Part shown: piece by piece, positions 1-10,270 of the stretch
How positions within the stretch are numbered: position 1 is the stretch's first letter
Layout of the letters: every line of letters starts with the position of its first letter
Assembly: GCF_001632365.1 (NCBI RefSeq)
Contig: NW_024468535.1
Location: 430,717 to 455,081 of the forward strand
Direction: 5' to 3'
From: Laetiporus sulphureus 93-53
Taxonomy: Eukaryota > Basidiomycota > Agaricomycetes > Polyporales > Laetiporaceae
Length of the DNA stretch: 24,365 nt
Made by a program: the position numbers and the translations under genes
Notes under the pieces: model-generated
Databases searched by the model: none
What the model was told of the DNA's origin: nothing
Seen by the model: only the letters and a program-made list of their open reading frames with translations

Positions 1-1021
1 GCGCGATCGTCACCGTGAGCCTCACTTTCGCCTTTTTGCGTCCTCACCCGCACGCCAGTCCGGCCCTACGGATGACGCTGGTAGAGTCGAATGTAAAGTA
101 GTGAGCTTGTAGTCCGAATGAAACAGGTCCATAATGAAAACTGATGATTGTACTGCACCGTCACGAATCTCTCCTACAGTGTACCATATCGATCCAACGT
201 TCCGGGATTCTCTGAGGCCGCATTCTCCTGATGGACAAAACAGTCTGAATTCAGTTCGCTTTCGGTATCTAGAAATCCCAAGGCATACTAGTAGCTAACC
301 ATGTTCTTTCCTTCCTCGCCTGACAGCTGAATGAAACTCTATTCATCTTGAAAATGCTGCTAACCTGCCAAACGTTAAGTATATTGCCGTGAGTCCTCTT
401 CGACGCAGGGCAGTGGGAAGTGCGGACCTCGATTCGTTACACTCGCATGCACTATACGGGTATAGCCCGAAGTGAGTCGGTACGATGATGTATCGCTGCC
501 AGATGTCAGACATTGTCGAAGTGCGCATAAACCGCTATCGCAAGCTGCATTCACTTCGTCGCCTCATTAAAAAGAGAACTATCATGCGAAAACAATTCGA
601 GAAAGGTGAGCATGCGTTACTAATGATGATGCCGTCCGATGGGATCTGGCGGAGGTTAAAGCGGAGGTCGCATCTGTGGCTACTCCCCTTGACTCGGCTC
701 GACTTGCAAGACATCCAGTGCGGAATGCACCCGCCGCTCGAACCTCGTTAGACTGTAGTCATGAAAGGACAGGGAGTTTATTTGTCAGACTCCACAGGCA
801 GGCCGCACTCTAGCTTTTTGAACTTAAACGTGCGTTCCTTATTGATTCCGACGGCGAAGCGTCTTCAATATACCTCTGCCATGGTTGCAAGTGTTCAAAC
901 TCGTCAAGGTACATGCATAAGAGCCTCTTGCAGTGTTGGATTTATGATTGATGTTGGAATGTATGCGATGGCCGCGAGTTGGGTGATGGTATGTGAATTG
1001 ATGTATTCGGCGGCTGCCAGC
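1..1021. other. Left-edge stretch without a supported gene
   Basis: I find no gene that can be closed with splice sites here. A short + strand frame at about 345-473 reads like a leucine-rich fragment (LENAANLPNVKYIAV), but it is preceded in frame by TGA and has no usable acceptor. It may be the remains of an F-box/LRR gene. The part next to 1022 would be the 3' flank of CC-A. Confidence 0.4.
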
Positions 1022-2533
1022 TCATCCAACAGGATTACCCACCAAATCTAGCCCAGTTGCGAAACCCTCCAAGACGACCTTTTGTTTTAGCACGAAAACT
1101 CCTCGGACAATATCCTCCGCAATTTCTTGACTTTTTTTCGAAGCGTTGCAGACCAAGCGCTGAAGGGCACAGGACAGAATGCTTCCCTTCCGGCGCTTTG
1201 CCGTCAGCAGCGCACCAGTCGTCCATGGACTCTGGCGTAAATGCCTCGCCTGGTACGCCAAACCTCACGATGTACTCGCTCCCCACAATGTCTTCGCCTA
1301 TCATCTTGCGGAGCTGGAGGGCCGCACACACGATTACCTTGAGGTTCTCGGGATTCGGCCGAGAGACATCAAGGTTGCCGCCTGCGACGACGATGATGGA
1401 CGATAAGAAGTGCGAAAGGCCTTCTACGAAAACATCTTCCCAATATCGACCGTCTGTTGCCTGCCGTGGTGAGTGTTTCCGTGTGAGCGCTCGCCAGCGC
1501 CCTGCTACTCCATGGCTCTCTGCTTACGCTTCAGTAGACGTCTCTACGTGGAAGAAACTCTAATTTCTCACCAGAATGGAACACCTTGACGTGGGTATCG
1601 AACAATGTAGAATCTTCCCATTGCGCTAGATTCCACACAGATATCACTCTCCCGACAAAGCAGACCATGGCTGCTTGAAGAGCAGCCTCAAAAAGGATAG
1701 TATCATCTTGGTGATTAAACGTAGAGCGAAGAACTTGCACCATCGATGGACCGATCGCTCTCTCAGCCTCTTTCTCAGCCTCCGGATCGCGAACTTGGGG
1801 GTTTGTAGCTCGGAAGGAGTCCGCAATCCTCTTCACAGCCTGAAATATCTCTGCGTTGAGACCGTTGATAGCATTGACAACATCACTTTCCGAGGCCATG
1901 TCGGCTTCATTCAAGTATGTCTGTGCTGCATGCAGCTCGAGACGTCGCGTTTCTGCAAGCATCTCCATCTCTTTGTGCTGCTTGACGAGGGTCTCAATTT
2001 TTTGGTGGGCTTGTTGCAGCTGCCCACAGTGAGCCTTCCTATGTGGATCATCAAACGTACGACTACTTGCCTCTTTCTGCGCTTCCATTGCGACCCGCTC
2101 AAAATGCTCCGCCTTTTTCCTCCATACGTTGGAATGCTCTCCAGTCCTCGACAGCTCGTCGGCAGCGCGCTTATTCCCGGAAGCCTGCTGCACGAGACTT
2201 TTAGTGGCCTGCTTTGCTTGAAATTGTTTCGTCCTTTCGTTCCTCGAACGATCCTCGACTACTGAGAATGATTCTCCTTTGGCACGAACGTTGCGTTCAT
2301 GTCTGTCTTCATATTTTTCTGAGACCCCCGCATTCTTGCTTGTGCGAGCCCCAGACTGGTCTGGGCTGGCCGACTGGTCTTTCGTACGATTCGCAAGCAT
2401 CTGAGATAGACTGGAGAAGTGTTGGTCTACAGGGTCAGCAGAGCGGTGTTCGACAAGGGGTTGAACTTACGGAACGGAGTTCGCGATGACTATCGCTGCG
2501 TGATCGAGCCGAGTCCGTACCGCTGATGGTCAT
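1022..2533 (-). CDS. Coiled-coil protein CC-A, unnamed Agaricomycete family (frameshift near C-terminus)
   Basis: Paralogue of the genes at 5891-7388 and 13473-15353; function unknown. Proposed exons are 2533-2471, 2400-1572 and 1519-1022. The first exon (21 codons, Ser/Arg-rich) is inferred from a good GTAAGT donor and CTCAG acceptor; the alternative start is the ATG at 2400. Residues about 40-170 are charged, heptad-rich and probably coiled coil, with no hydrophobic segment. The shared C-terminal region starts at ETRRLEL (E171) and continues through NAEIFQAVKRIA, HQDDTILFEAALQA, the phase-1 intron, RWRALT (305-310), MIGEDIVGSEYIV and CPSALGLQRFEK. After that the frame matching the paralogues (VLKQKVVLEG) is reached only by losing one T of the T7 run at 1132-1138. 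As written, the protein would be about 458 residues with an unrelated tail ending at 1035; in the homologous frame it would be 462 residues, ending at the TGA at 1022-1024. It is divergent to Hsp70-1, with 265 bp between the start codons. Confidence 0.72.
1132..1138 (-). other. T7 homopolymer where the CC-A frame shifts
   Basis: Upstream of the run the CC-A frame matches CC-B and CC-C (LGLQR motif). Downstream, the match (KVVLE motif) is in another frame. Six T instead of seven would join them. It is either a real frameshift or an assembly or sequencing error in a homopolymer. Confidence 0.75.
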
Positions 2534-2733
2534 CAGGATAGCAGCACATCAGGAACGAGGATACCGTGCACTGGCTGTCTTCATGTGATCAAGCGCCAAT
2601 CTGCGGCGTTCCTCATGGCAGCATCAAATCTCCCATCGAGACGTAGCCGATCAGGTTCTGGCCTCTTGCGAGACTATGCTCCGTGCTTCCTTGCGAAATA
2701 TGAACAGCACGTTTTTCCCGCGAGCCCACTGCA

Positions 2734-2743
2734 TGAAGATTCA
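2734..2743. promoter_or_regulatory. Heat-shock-element-like dyad, CC-A/Hsp70-1 intergenic region
   Basis: The palindrome TGAAGATTCA has the nGAAnnTTCn form of two HSF half-sites. It lies about 55 bp before the Hsp70-1 ATG, between two divergent genes. A functional element normally needs three or more units and I see no properly spaced third, so this is a candidate only. Confidence 0.3.
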
Positions 2744-2798
2744 CAGTGTACATCGATTGCTGGGGCACACGTCGCTTCACTGTTTCTGACTCTCTCAA

Positions 2799-5215
2799 AT
2801 GCCCCTTCAACCATATCGCGGCACCGGCCGCAAGCTTCTCCTAGGAATCGACATCGGAACGACCTTCAGCGGTGTGTCCTATTGCGTTTTGGATCCTGGA
2901 GAAGTGCCCCAAGTGCTCAGTGTCACACGGTGGGGGATTTTATTTGTGTCCTTATACCTATCTTCAAACACCGGTCTCCCAGCTTCCCGGGACAGGAAGG
3001 AGAGAACAAATTGAGAGATACGAAGATTCCTACAGTCGTGTACTATGGTCAGGATGGTCGAATTCGTGCAATCGGCGCAGAAGCGAGAACTGACAGCGCG
3101 CAAGTTGAGGCGTTGGACGAAAATTGGGTGTTGGCTGAATGGTAAGATAAATTACATCCTCACTCTTGAATCTGTCTACATAGTGTATTGCAGGTTCAAA
3201 TTACACCTTCGCCCTGCGGATATGGCAGATAATCAGGCGCGATTACCGACACTTCCTCGCAACAAGTCGGTTGTTGATGTCTTGGCCGACTTTATGTCGT
3301 ATATCTACAAATGCGCCAGGGACTTCATCTCAGAAGCTGATCCGAAAGGACAGCAGATCTTGCGATCCAATAAGAGTATCGAGTTCGTTCTCGCCCACCC
3401 GAATGGCTGGGGCGGCGGCCAGCAAAGCAAGATGCGGCGAGCTGCTGTCCAGGCTGGTCTTATACCGGATACTGCAGCTGGGCAATCGCGGATTCATTTT
3501 GTGACAGAGGGTGAAGCTAGTCTCCATTATTGTGTGACCAACGGCCTTGCGGGAGATGCGATCAAGGTCACCCAAATTTGTGATGCTCATTCTACCTGTG
3601 ATCTCATCTGACTGTCACCTGGATTGGTAATCGCCTGATGATTGTCGATGCCGGAGGTGGGACTGTAGATCTGAGTACATACAAGGTTACCGGTGTTACG
3701 CCGGTGTCTGTTGTCGAATGTGCCGCCGCAGATTGTGAGTAGCTGTGCTGAACCATCAACCGTACGTGGCCTGACAATGTAACGTATCAAGGTCTCTTAC
3801 AAGGATCTACATTCGTGAATGTGAGAGCCAAAGACTTTTTAAAAAGTCAGCAGAGAGCCAAATGCGACATTCGGAAAATATGTTTGCTAACATGCGGCTT
3901 GCGTAGAGAAGTTGAAAAAGTCGCGCTTTGGGAACGAAGAGGATCTTTCGAACATAATCGACTATTTCGAGGCTTCAACCAAGCCGACGTTCAGAGACGC
4001 CGCAAAGCCATCGTACACGAGGTTTGGCGGCCCTCGTGATACCGATGAGAAGAACGGTATCAAGCGCGGTGTTCTATCTCTATCAGGGTTAGTGAGACCT
4101 GTTGCATATCGAGACTTCATATTGCAAGCTTACCTTCAACAAGGCCTGAGATGGTTTCTTTCTTCCGTCCCTCCGTCAATGCCGTCGAACGAGCAATGCA
4201 AAAGCAGGCACATGAAGCTGCTGCGCCAATTGATGTAAGTCACTTTTCTCCATGTATTGTTACACGTGTCTGAAACACATTGCCACATCAGATCATCCTG
4301 CTTGTAGGAGGCTTTTCCGCCAGCCCCTTCTTACGTTCCGAGCTACAGGCCTATACACGACGCACCGCGATGAGGCTTTTCAGCCCCGAAGGTCAACCGT
4401 ACGTCCACCATATCTTAATACCGTATCGAAACTGACATATTTTAGAGCCAAAGCCGTGGCAGAGGGAGCCCTCTCGTGCCATCTGGACCGCGCAGTCACC
4501 TCACGCGTAGCAAGATATACTTATGGATCCATGTGTAACAACATTCACGTTCCGACCGATCCAGAGTACATCAAACGTGAACACTGGAGCTATGTAGACT
4601 TGGCTGGAAATACGCGTATTCGTGGTGGCTTCGTCGGGCTTCTTCTTAAAGTGGCGAACCGTCATTTTGCTCGGAGTGTGACTGACGTGCTGACGACAAC
4701 AATTTCAGGGAACCTCGGTATCGAATGATGAGGAATTCAAGATGGATTTTATACAATATGATGTTGGCCCTTTCACGGACATATCGATGTCCGTCTCGTG
4801 CTACAAAGGAGAGTTAGCAAACCCGCAATGGGTAGACGAGGACCCAAGTGAGCCTCAAGTCGCCTCAATACATTTGTTACTTACCATGAGGTCAGACCGT
4901 TTCGCCACTCTGTGCACCGTTCATGCAGATCTTTCACGAGTGCCGAAGACGCCGCGCTACGGACCGAAAGGTCTATACTACTCGCAAGATTTCGAACTGG
5001 TTTTGCTTTTTGGTCTTACTGAGCTCAAGGCTCAGCTCAGCTGGATTGAGAACGTATGTTCTTATATTTCGAGCCCGGATATGGCCTGCTGATATATCTT
5101 ATACCGGTTTAGGGAAGAGACACCAGGTTTGTGTTGAAACGGTAGCATTTGATTGTCTGTTCACCTTCGTAACAGAAGCCCCGCGACTATTGTCTATGAC
5201 GACGAGACGGATTGA
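2799..5215 (+). CDS. Hsp70-like protein (HSPA12-type), copy 1, intron 3 acceptor damaged
   Basis: Actin-fold ATPase of the Hsp70 superfamily, closest in style to HSPA12-like fungal proteins. Exons: 2799-2929, 2983-3141, 3194-3566, 3623-3734, 3792-3845, 3907-4087, 4144-4234, 4292-4398, 4446-4650, 4709-4847, 4896-5053, 5113-5126, 5176-5215. Their sum is 1764 nt, or 587 residues. Phosphate-1 loop is LGIDIGTTFSG (about 15-25), phosphate-2 is VDAGGGTVDL (229-238) and the adenosine motif is LLVGGFSASP (about 370-379). The C-terminus ends SPATIVYDDETD. Compared with Hsp70-2 and -3, every exon has the same length except 1 and 8. The homologous end of intron 3 (3621-3622) reads GG rather than AG, and no AG occurs between the donor at 3567 and the phosphate-2 codons. 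Read through, translation stops at TGA 3609-3611 after about 235 residues. All other splice sites are GT-AG, so damage is recent, or this position is a sequence error or a rare non-canonical acceptor. Confidence 0.78.
3567..3622 (+). other. Intron 3 of Hsp70-1 lacking an AG acceptor
   Basis: The donor is GTCACC, where both paralogues have GTCAGT. A CTGAC branch-like motif lies at 3608-3612. The sequence at the homologous acceptor is CACCTGG followed by the ATTGGTAAT codons. Exon 4 measured from 3623 is exactly 112 nt, as in the paralogues, which fixes the expected boundary. Confidence 0.8.
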
Positions 5216-5890
5216 AATGCCGATGAGCAGCCTTTTCTTCGTGTCAACGTTAGTCTCAACATCAGTGTTCTGGCTCTACTCTGCACGGATATCGCAATGG
5301 CATTTTGTCGGTTTATGTGCGTCTGGTATCTTGCATTCTCGGCAACTTCTCATTCAACTTGCGTATTCGCTTTGACGACGAGTCGTGGCAAGCATCGCTC
5401 GAGGCACTACACCTTTGTGGCTAAGTGCTGAACGTCCAGAGGGAGTGCTGATTTAGCCATGCATGCATGTAAGGTCCTCCGAGAACATCTTGCTTCTCCC
5501 GATTGCGCTGCTCCTCCAGCATCTTCGCATTTCACGCGGTTTAATGATCTGGAATAGTGTATTGGCTTCAAGGACTGTATGGCAAAATGGCGGAAGTATT
5601 TATGCTAATTCTCAGGCAGACTTTATCCTTGCAATGCGAGGCTTAAAGTTCTGAAAACCATCAATAGTGGCACAAGAAAGGCATTGGCTTTGATCCGACG
5701 CCTGGCAAGCTTACAACAGCAACGATCAACATTTCCTGATTGCTCCTGCGGCCGTCGGAAGTCGAACCTGGTGCTTACCATCACACGTGTCACCAAGTAC
5801 CTAAGCCCCGTACGTCTACTCCACTCAGTGCGAAACTTCGCCTATCCATCAGTTGGTCTTTGCTATGTACATAGCTAACGACGGAATCCG
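5216..5890. other. Convergent intergenic region between Hsp70-1 and CC-B
   Basis: This is 675 bp between the two stop codons. A + strand frame ending near 5424 (NLRIRFDDESWQASLE) is open for about 40 codons, but it follows the Hsp70 stop and has no start or splice support, so I leave it as 3' flank. I see no RNA gene or mobile element. Confidence 0.4.
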
Positions 5891-7388
5891 CTATGAATCG
5901 TGTGATGAATTCGGATTAGGAACGCTCTCTCCTTCATCGCCCGGTAACAGCTCCTCAACCAAGGTCTCGAGTACGACCTTAGGTTTGATCAAAAGAGCTG
6001 TGACACTAGTATCGTCCCCGCCAGAATCCACCTTCTCCGTCCTTTGAAGACCCAGATCTGACGGACAGAGCACTCGGGTCCCTTCCTTAACGTTGCTAGC
6101 TCCGGTCGCCCAGACATCTTCCATCCGCTCCGGTGCGAACAGCTCTCCTCCCGAGCCGACTATCATGGTATAATTACTGCTGACGATCTGTTCACCGATC
6201 ATGGATCTGAGGTCCAGCGCAGTGCGCACGATGAGACGTAAGTTCTCCTTGACTTCTTCTGGCACCTCGCCGTTTCCTCGAGCGACGAGGTTGATAGTGC
6301 TCAGGAGCGACTGTAGTGATTGAGTCAGCCTGATCTCCCATGTATGACCGTCGGCGTCGCTCTTGGGTTGATATTTGTACGTCAACGCTCGCCATCTTCC
6401 TGCGACGCTCTGGCTCTCTGCGAACTAAGTTGATCACCAAGGACCACATGGAAGCATTCTGATGCATACCAGAGAGTAACATCTGTTTGTAGATGTTCGC
6501 CATCGAGTCCTCCTTCCAGTTTCCTATATACCAGGCCGATAGTAGACTGTAGGCGAATTGCACCATGGTCGCCTGAAAGGCAGTCTCGAGAACAACGGTG
6601 TCTTGCTGATGATCCGGGAACGATGCAAGTAATTGAGATAGTTTCTCGCCAACGAGAGTGCGAGCTTCATCCAATGGGTATGTGTTCAACGTGGCGGCGT
6701 TTCCAGCTTCGAACGATTCTGCCATCGCCTTCACGGCCTGAAACACCTCCGAGTTGAGGTTGGAAACGGTACGGACGACATCGCCCTCAGAGACTGCCTC
6801 AGCAGATTGGAAGTAGCTCTGAGCTTCTTGCAGCTCAAGTCGACGAGTCTCCAGGAGCGCTTGCAGGGACTCGCGCTCCTTCATATACGACTCCTCCCTG
6901 CGTTTTCGCTGTTCCAGCTGTCCACGAAAGCGTCAGTTTTCTCGTCTTGGCTTGGTTGGGTATAAATGTGTCCACCTCACGGCTGATGTGCTCTATTGTC
7001 TGCTTGTTGGACGCGGTTTCCTTACTCCACCCCTGTTTTGTCTGATGCAACTCTTCCTCCTTGCGTGCCAGCTGTGCCTTGATCTTGCTAGCCTCTGCAG
7101 CGCTCTGCCGCTGCTCTTGATCTGCATGACTTCTGATCGTCTGTTCTTCGGATCTGGCGCGCGCTAGCTCCTTCTTAAGCCGTTTGATGGTCCGTTGCTG
7201 GATACCAGAGGGTTAATAGTGATCTTTACAAGCAGTGACTGTTCTCATACCGCGACAAAGTGACCATTCAGTCCTTTCGCCAGGACTGTTACGGCCAGGG
7301 CCGCGGCGAAGATGATTTTGAAAGCGCTGGCTCTGCTGGACCTTCGGAGATAGAGAAAGTTGAGGATCGTGTCGATTGCGGCACCCAT
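5891..7388 (-). CDS. Coiled-coil protein CC-B with N-terminal hydrophobic segment, unnamed family
   Basis: Four exons (7388-7251, 7197-6976, 6917-6470, 6417-5891) total 1335 nt, or 444 residues, with phases 0, 0 and 1. The start is the ATG in an ACCATGG context. Exon 1 has a basic stretch (R15, R16, R19, K24) followed by a short hydrophobic run (about 25-37, IIFAAALAVTVLA). This could be a signal anchor or a mitochondrial presequence; CC-A and CC-C show nothing like it. Residues about 47-142 are strongly charged and heptad-like (coiled coil). The conserved region starts at ETRRLEL (143) and includes SEVFQAVKAMAESF, HQQDTVVLETAFQATMV, RWRALT (277-282), MIGEQIVSSNYTMIV, CPSDLGLQR and KPKVVLETL near the C-terminus. 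The donor of intron 2 (GTGGAC) is weak. The gene is divergent to Hsp70-2 (476 bp between ATGs) and convergent to Hsp70-1. The family is, to my knowledge, common but uncharacterised in Agaricomycetes. Confidence 0.82.
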
Positions 7389-7864
7389 GGTCGTGGCTGT
7401 TGGGGAGAAAATTAGTGAACGGACACCTGCCATGTACATGTATTGCTGCATACCTGCGCGTCGCACGGTAGGGGCGAGGTGGACCACAATCCTGCTTCTG
7501 ATATGCCGCTTAGTGCACGTAGAAACCACATGTCTTGGTACCGCAATACGTACAATCCTTAGTTGGATAAGATCAGAGCACGCCACAGGTGAAAAGGCCT
7601 TGATTGGCACGGGAGGAGCTGTGTGGCAGTCGGAGGATGGTGCTCAATGGATTTGCTGCCTCGTGGGTCATGAACGCCCATGACACGAAGATCGCGTGCC
7701 AGGGTCCTTATTATTCGGCAGGGATATATGGTTCCAGAACTGTCATTGGCAGCACGTTGAGACCGTGAGGGAACCTTATACCTTCAAGCGCTCCCACTAC
7801 AAGAGCGCCGCGGTCGTTGCTACAGGCGTGCTCCTTGCTCGCTCCCAGCATCATTGTCAACACC
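7389..7864. promoter_or_regulatory. Divergent promoter region CC-B / Hsp70-2
   Basis: This is 476 bp between the two start codons. From about 7712 onward it is homologous to the Hsp70-3 promoter (from about 10652). The shared blocks are GGTTCCAGAAC, then GAGACCGTGAGGGAACC, a TATA-like CTTATA at about 7775-7780, and a pyrimidine-rich block GTGCTCCTTGCTCGCTCCC before the ATG. Confidence 0.6.
7730..7740. promoter_or_regulatory. Heat-shock-element-like dyad upstream of Hsp70-2
   Basis: GGTTCCAGAAC contains TTCnnGAA, two opposed HSF half-sites. It lies about 125 bp before the ATG and is identical in the Hsp70-3 promoter at 10666-10676. No adjacent third unit is seen. Confidence 0.35.
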
Positions 7865-10270
7865 ATGCCTCTCGACAAGCCATACAGTGGGACCAAACGA
7901 AAGCTCGTCTTAGGAATAGACGTTGGCACGACCTACAGCGGCGTCTCGTTTTGTATTCTCGACCCAGGAGAGATCCCTCAGATTCGCAGCGTTACATGGT
8001 ACGTTGTCGAGGGCCCCACTGAAAATCCTCGCTGATCTTATATTAGCTATCCCGGACAAGAAGGAGACAACAAGTTGAGGGACACAAAGATCCCCACAAT
8101 CGTCTACTATGACGAAGAAGGAACAGTTCGTGCGGTAGGGGCGGAGGCCAGATTAGACGCCAATCGACTCCAGGCCTTGGATGAAGGCTGGGTGTTGGCC
8201 CAATGGTGAAAACGTCCCTTGCTCATCAAGTGGCCCAGGAAAGCTGACAGGACACAGGTTCAAATTACACCTTCGTCCACGCGACTTGGCGTCGGATGAT
8301 GAACATTTGCCAACACTTCCGCCGACCAAGACCGTCATACAGATCATAGCGGATTTCATGCGATACATATACAAATGCGCCAAAGAGTTTATCTCCGAGA
8401 AACACCCAACGGGACGTCAACTGCTGCAGTCTGAGTCGAATGTCGAGTTCGTTCTGACGCACCCTAATGGATGGGGTGGCAGCCAACAAGCAAAGATGCG
8501 ACGAGCAGCTGTACTTGCAGGCCTCGTTCCAGACTCGGGCGCTGGCCAATCGCGGATCCATTTCGTGACAGAGGGCGAAGCTTCTCTGCACTACTGCATA
8601 ACTAATGGTCTCACAGGAGACGTCGTCAAGGTCAGTATAGCAGTTACTGTATGACCTTCCGTAGCTCTAAGTGCTTTCGCAGACCGGCAACCAGTTGATG
8701 ATCGTCGATGCTGGAGGAGGTACTGTTGATCTGAGTACCTATAGGATTACGAGCACGGTACCTGCCAAGGCCGTTGAGAGCATTGCTCCGGATTGTAAGT
8801 CGCGGATCATAACAGTCGGCTGCCAGATTCGACTCATGCATTGTAGGCGTCATGCAGGGCTCCACGTTTGTCAATGACAGAGCTGGACAATTCCTCAGAG
8901 GTATATCATCACATTCCTGCGCGTTCATGCATTTGCTCACTAAGACGTACCTCAGACAAGCTTGGGAACTCCCGTTTCAGCAACGACGAGGACATCCAGA
9001 CTATGCTCGAGTATTTCGAGAACTCGACCAAGCCTACGTTCAGGGACTCTACGAAGGCTTCCTATATTAGGTTTGGTGGTCCTCGAGATACCGATGAGCA
9101 GTGCGGCATCAAGAGAGGAACTTTGAGTTTGTCTGGGTAAGTCTCTTAGACATCAGATGTGCTAGCGGCCTATCAACGTGCTCCAAGGTCGGAGATGGCT
9201 ACTCTCTTCCGACCTTCTGTTAGCGCTATTGAGAATGCAATGCGGAGACAATCGTCAGGGGCCAGTGGACAAATCAACGTAAGTAACTATCTGGTCATTG
9301 CTATGGAGCTTGTCATACTGAGATCTTTCAGATGGTGCTGCTTGTGGGAGGGTTTGCGGCGAGCCCACACTTGCGTGCCGAGCTTCAGAGCTACGCACAG
9401 CGCTCCGGATTATCGCTGTTCTATCCTGACAGTGGACAGAGTCAGCCGTAGGTACAGCCCGGTCATCGCCACAATACTTCTCTCATGTGACCCACAGCGC
9501 CAAAGCCGTCGCGGAGGGCGCTCTATCTCATTATCTCGATGATGTTGTGTCCGCACGTGTGTCGAAGTACGCCTACGGCTCGTCTTGCAGCCGTCCCTAT
9601 ATCCCGTTCCTGCCCGCCCATACGAAACGACAGGACAAGGTCGGCCTAGGCGCATCGGGTATTCCGCTTGTTCCGGATGCCTTTTCGACTATCCTACCCA
9701 AGGTACGCACAATGCATTTTCCATACATTTCGGACTTCAATATCTCTGTAATCAGGGAACGCTAGTGTCGAAGGAGGAGGAATTTGAGGAATCCTTTGTG
9801 CAGAACACTTTCTCCACCCTCAATGAGATCTCGAGCGATGTGACCCGTTACAAAGGATCTGAGCGAAACCCGCAATGGATGGATGAAGAGCCGGGTAAGC
9901 ATGAATGAATGCATCCAGTTCAGTCCAACTTATTCGAAGTACCCTAGAAATGTTTGACACGCTGTGCACTATACGCGCGGACATTTCGCACATTCCGAAG
10001 GTGCAGAAGCGAGGTATGCGAGGCGACTATTACGAGCAAGATCTCAAGGTGATCCTCCTGTTTGGCCTTACCGAGTTCAAGGCGCAATTGTCTTGGATGG
10101 AGAATGTGAGTCCATCACGACGACATGGCTATCCAATTGCACCTACTGATAATGGAAACTGTAGGGTCAGGAGAAAAGGTACTCATTCATGACAGCGGTT
10201 GAATGCGAGCACTGACAATGCATGCTACAGGAGCCCTGCCACCATTATCTACGAGGACGACAGTGATTGA
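7865..10270 (+). CDS. Hsp70-like protein (HSPA12-type), copy 2, intact
   Basis: Predicted ATP-binding chaperone-like protein of the Hsp70/actin-fold superfamily, 591 residues. Exons: 7865-7998, 8047-8205, 8258-8630, 8683-8794, 8847-8900, 8956-9136, 9188-9278, 9332-9447, 9498-9702, 9756-9894, 9948-10105, 10165-10178 (a 14-nt micro-exon), 10231-10270; 1776 nt in one frame, all introns GT-AG of 48-60 bp. Phosphate-1 motif GIDVGTTYSG is at 17-26, phosphate-2 motif VDAGGGTVDL at 230-239 and adenosine motif VLLVGGFAASP at about 370-380. THPNGWGG (165-172) sits where HSPA12-type proteins have their TVPAxW-like element. The protein lacks the long helical lid and EEVD tail of classical cytosolic Hsp70 and ends SPATIIYEDDSD. 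An in-frame upstream ATG at 7817 is rejected because the paralogues begin at MPLDK or MPLQ. It is divergent to CC-B and is the upstream copy of a tandem pair. Confidence 0.93.

Noticed and set aside
343..1051. Several 60-96 codon frames on both strands at the left edge
   Set aside because: They overlap each other, have no splice or Kozak support, and one remnant with leucine-rich character is blocked by an in-frame TGA.
3620..3670. Alternative intron-3 acceptor for Hsp70-1 at CCGGAG (3650-3656)
   Set aside because: Using it would delete part of the phosphate-2 loop and reach a TAG within four codons.
5216..5430. Open frame NLRIRFDDESWQASLE downstream of the Hsp70-1 stop, possible extra exons
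   Set aside because: The paralogues and, as I know the family, other members end at SPAxIxYxDD; no splice signal brings this frame in, and Hsp70-2 and -3 flanks show no counterpart.
6952..7167. + strand frame of 71 codons preceded by a TATAAA-like string
   Set aside because: It is the shadow of CC-B exon 2 and intron 2, whose - strand frame is supported by homology and splice sites.
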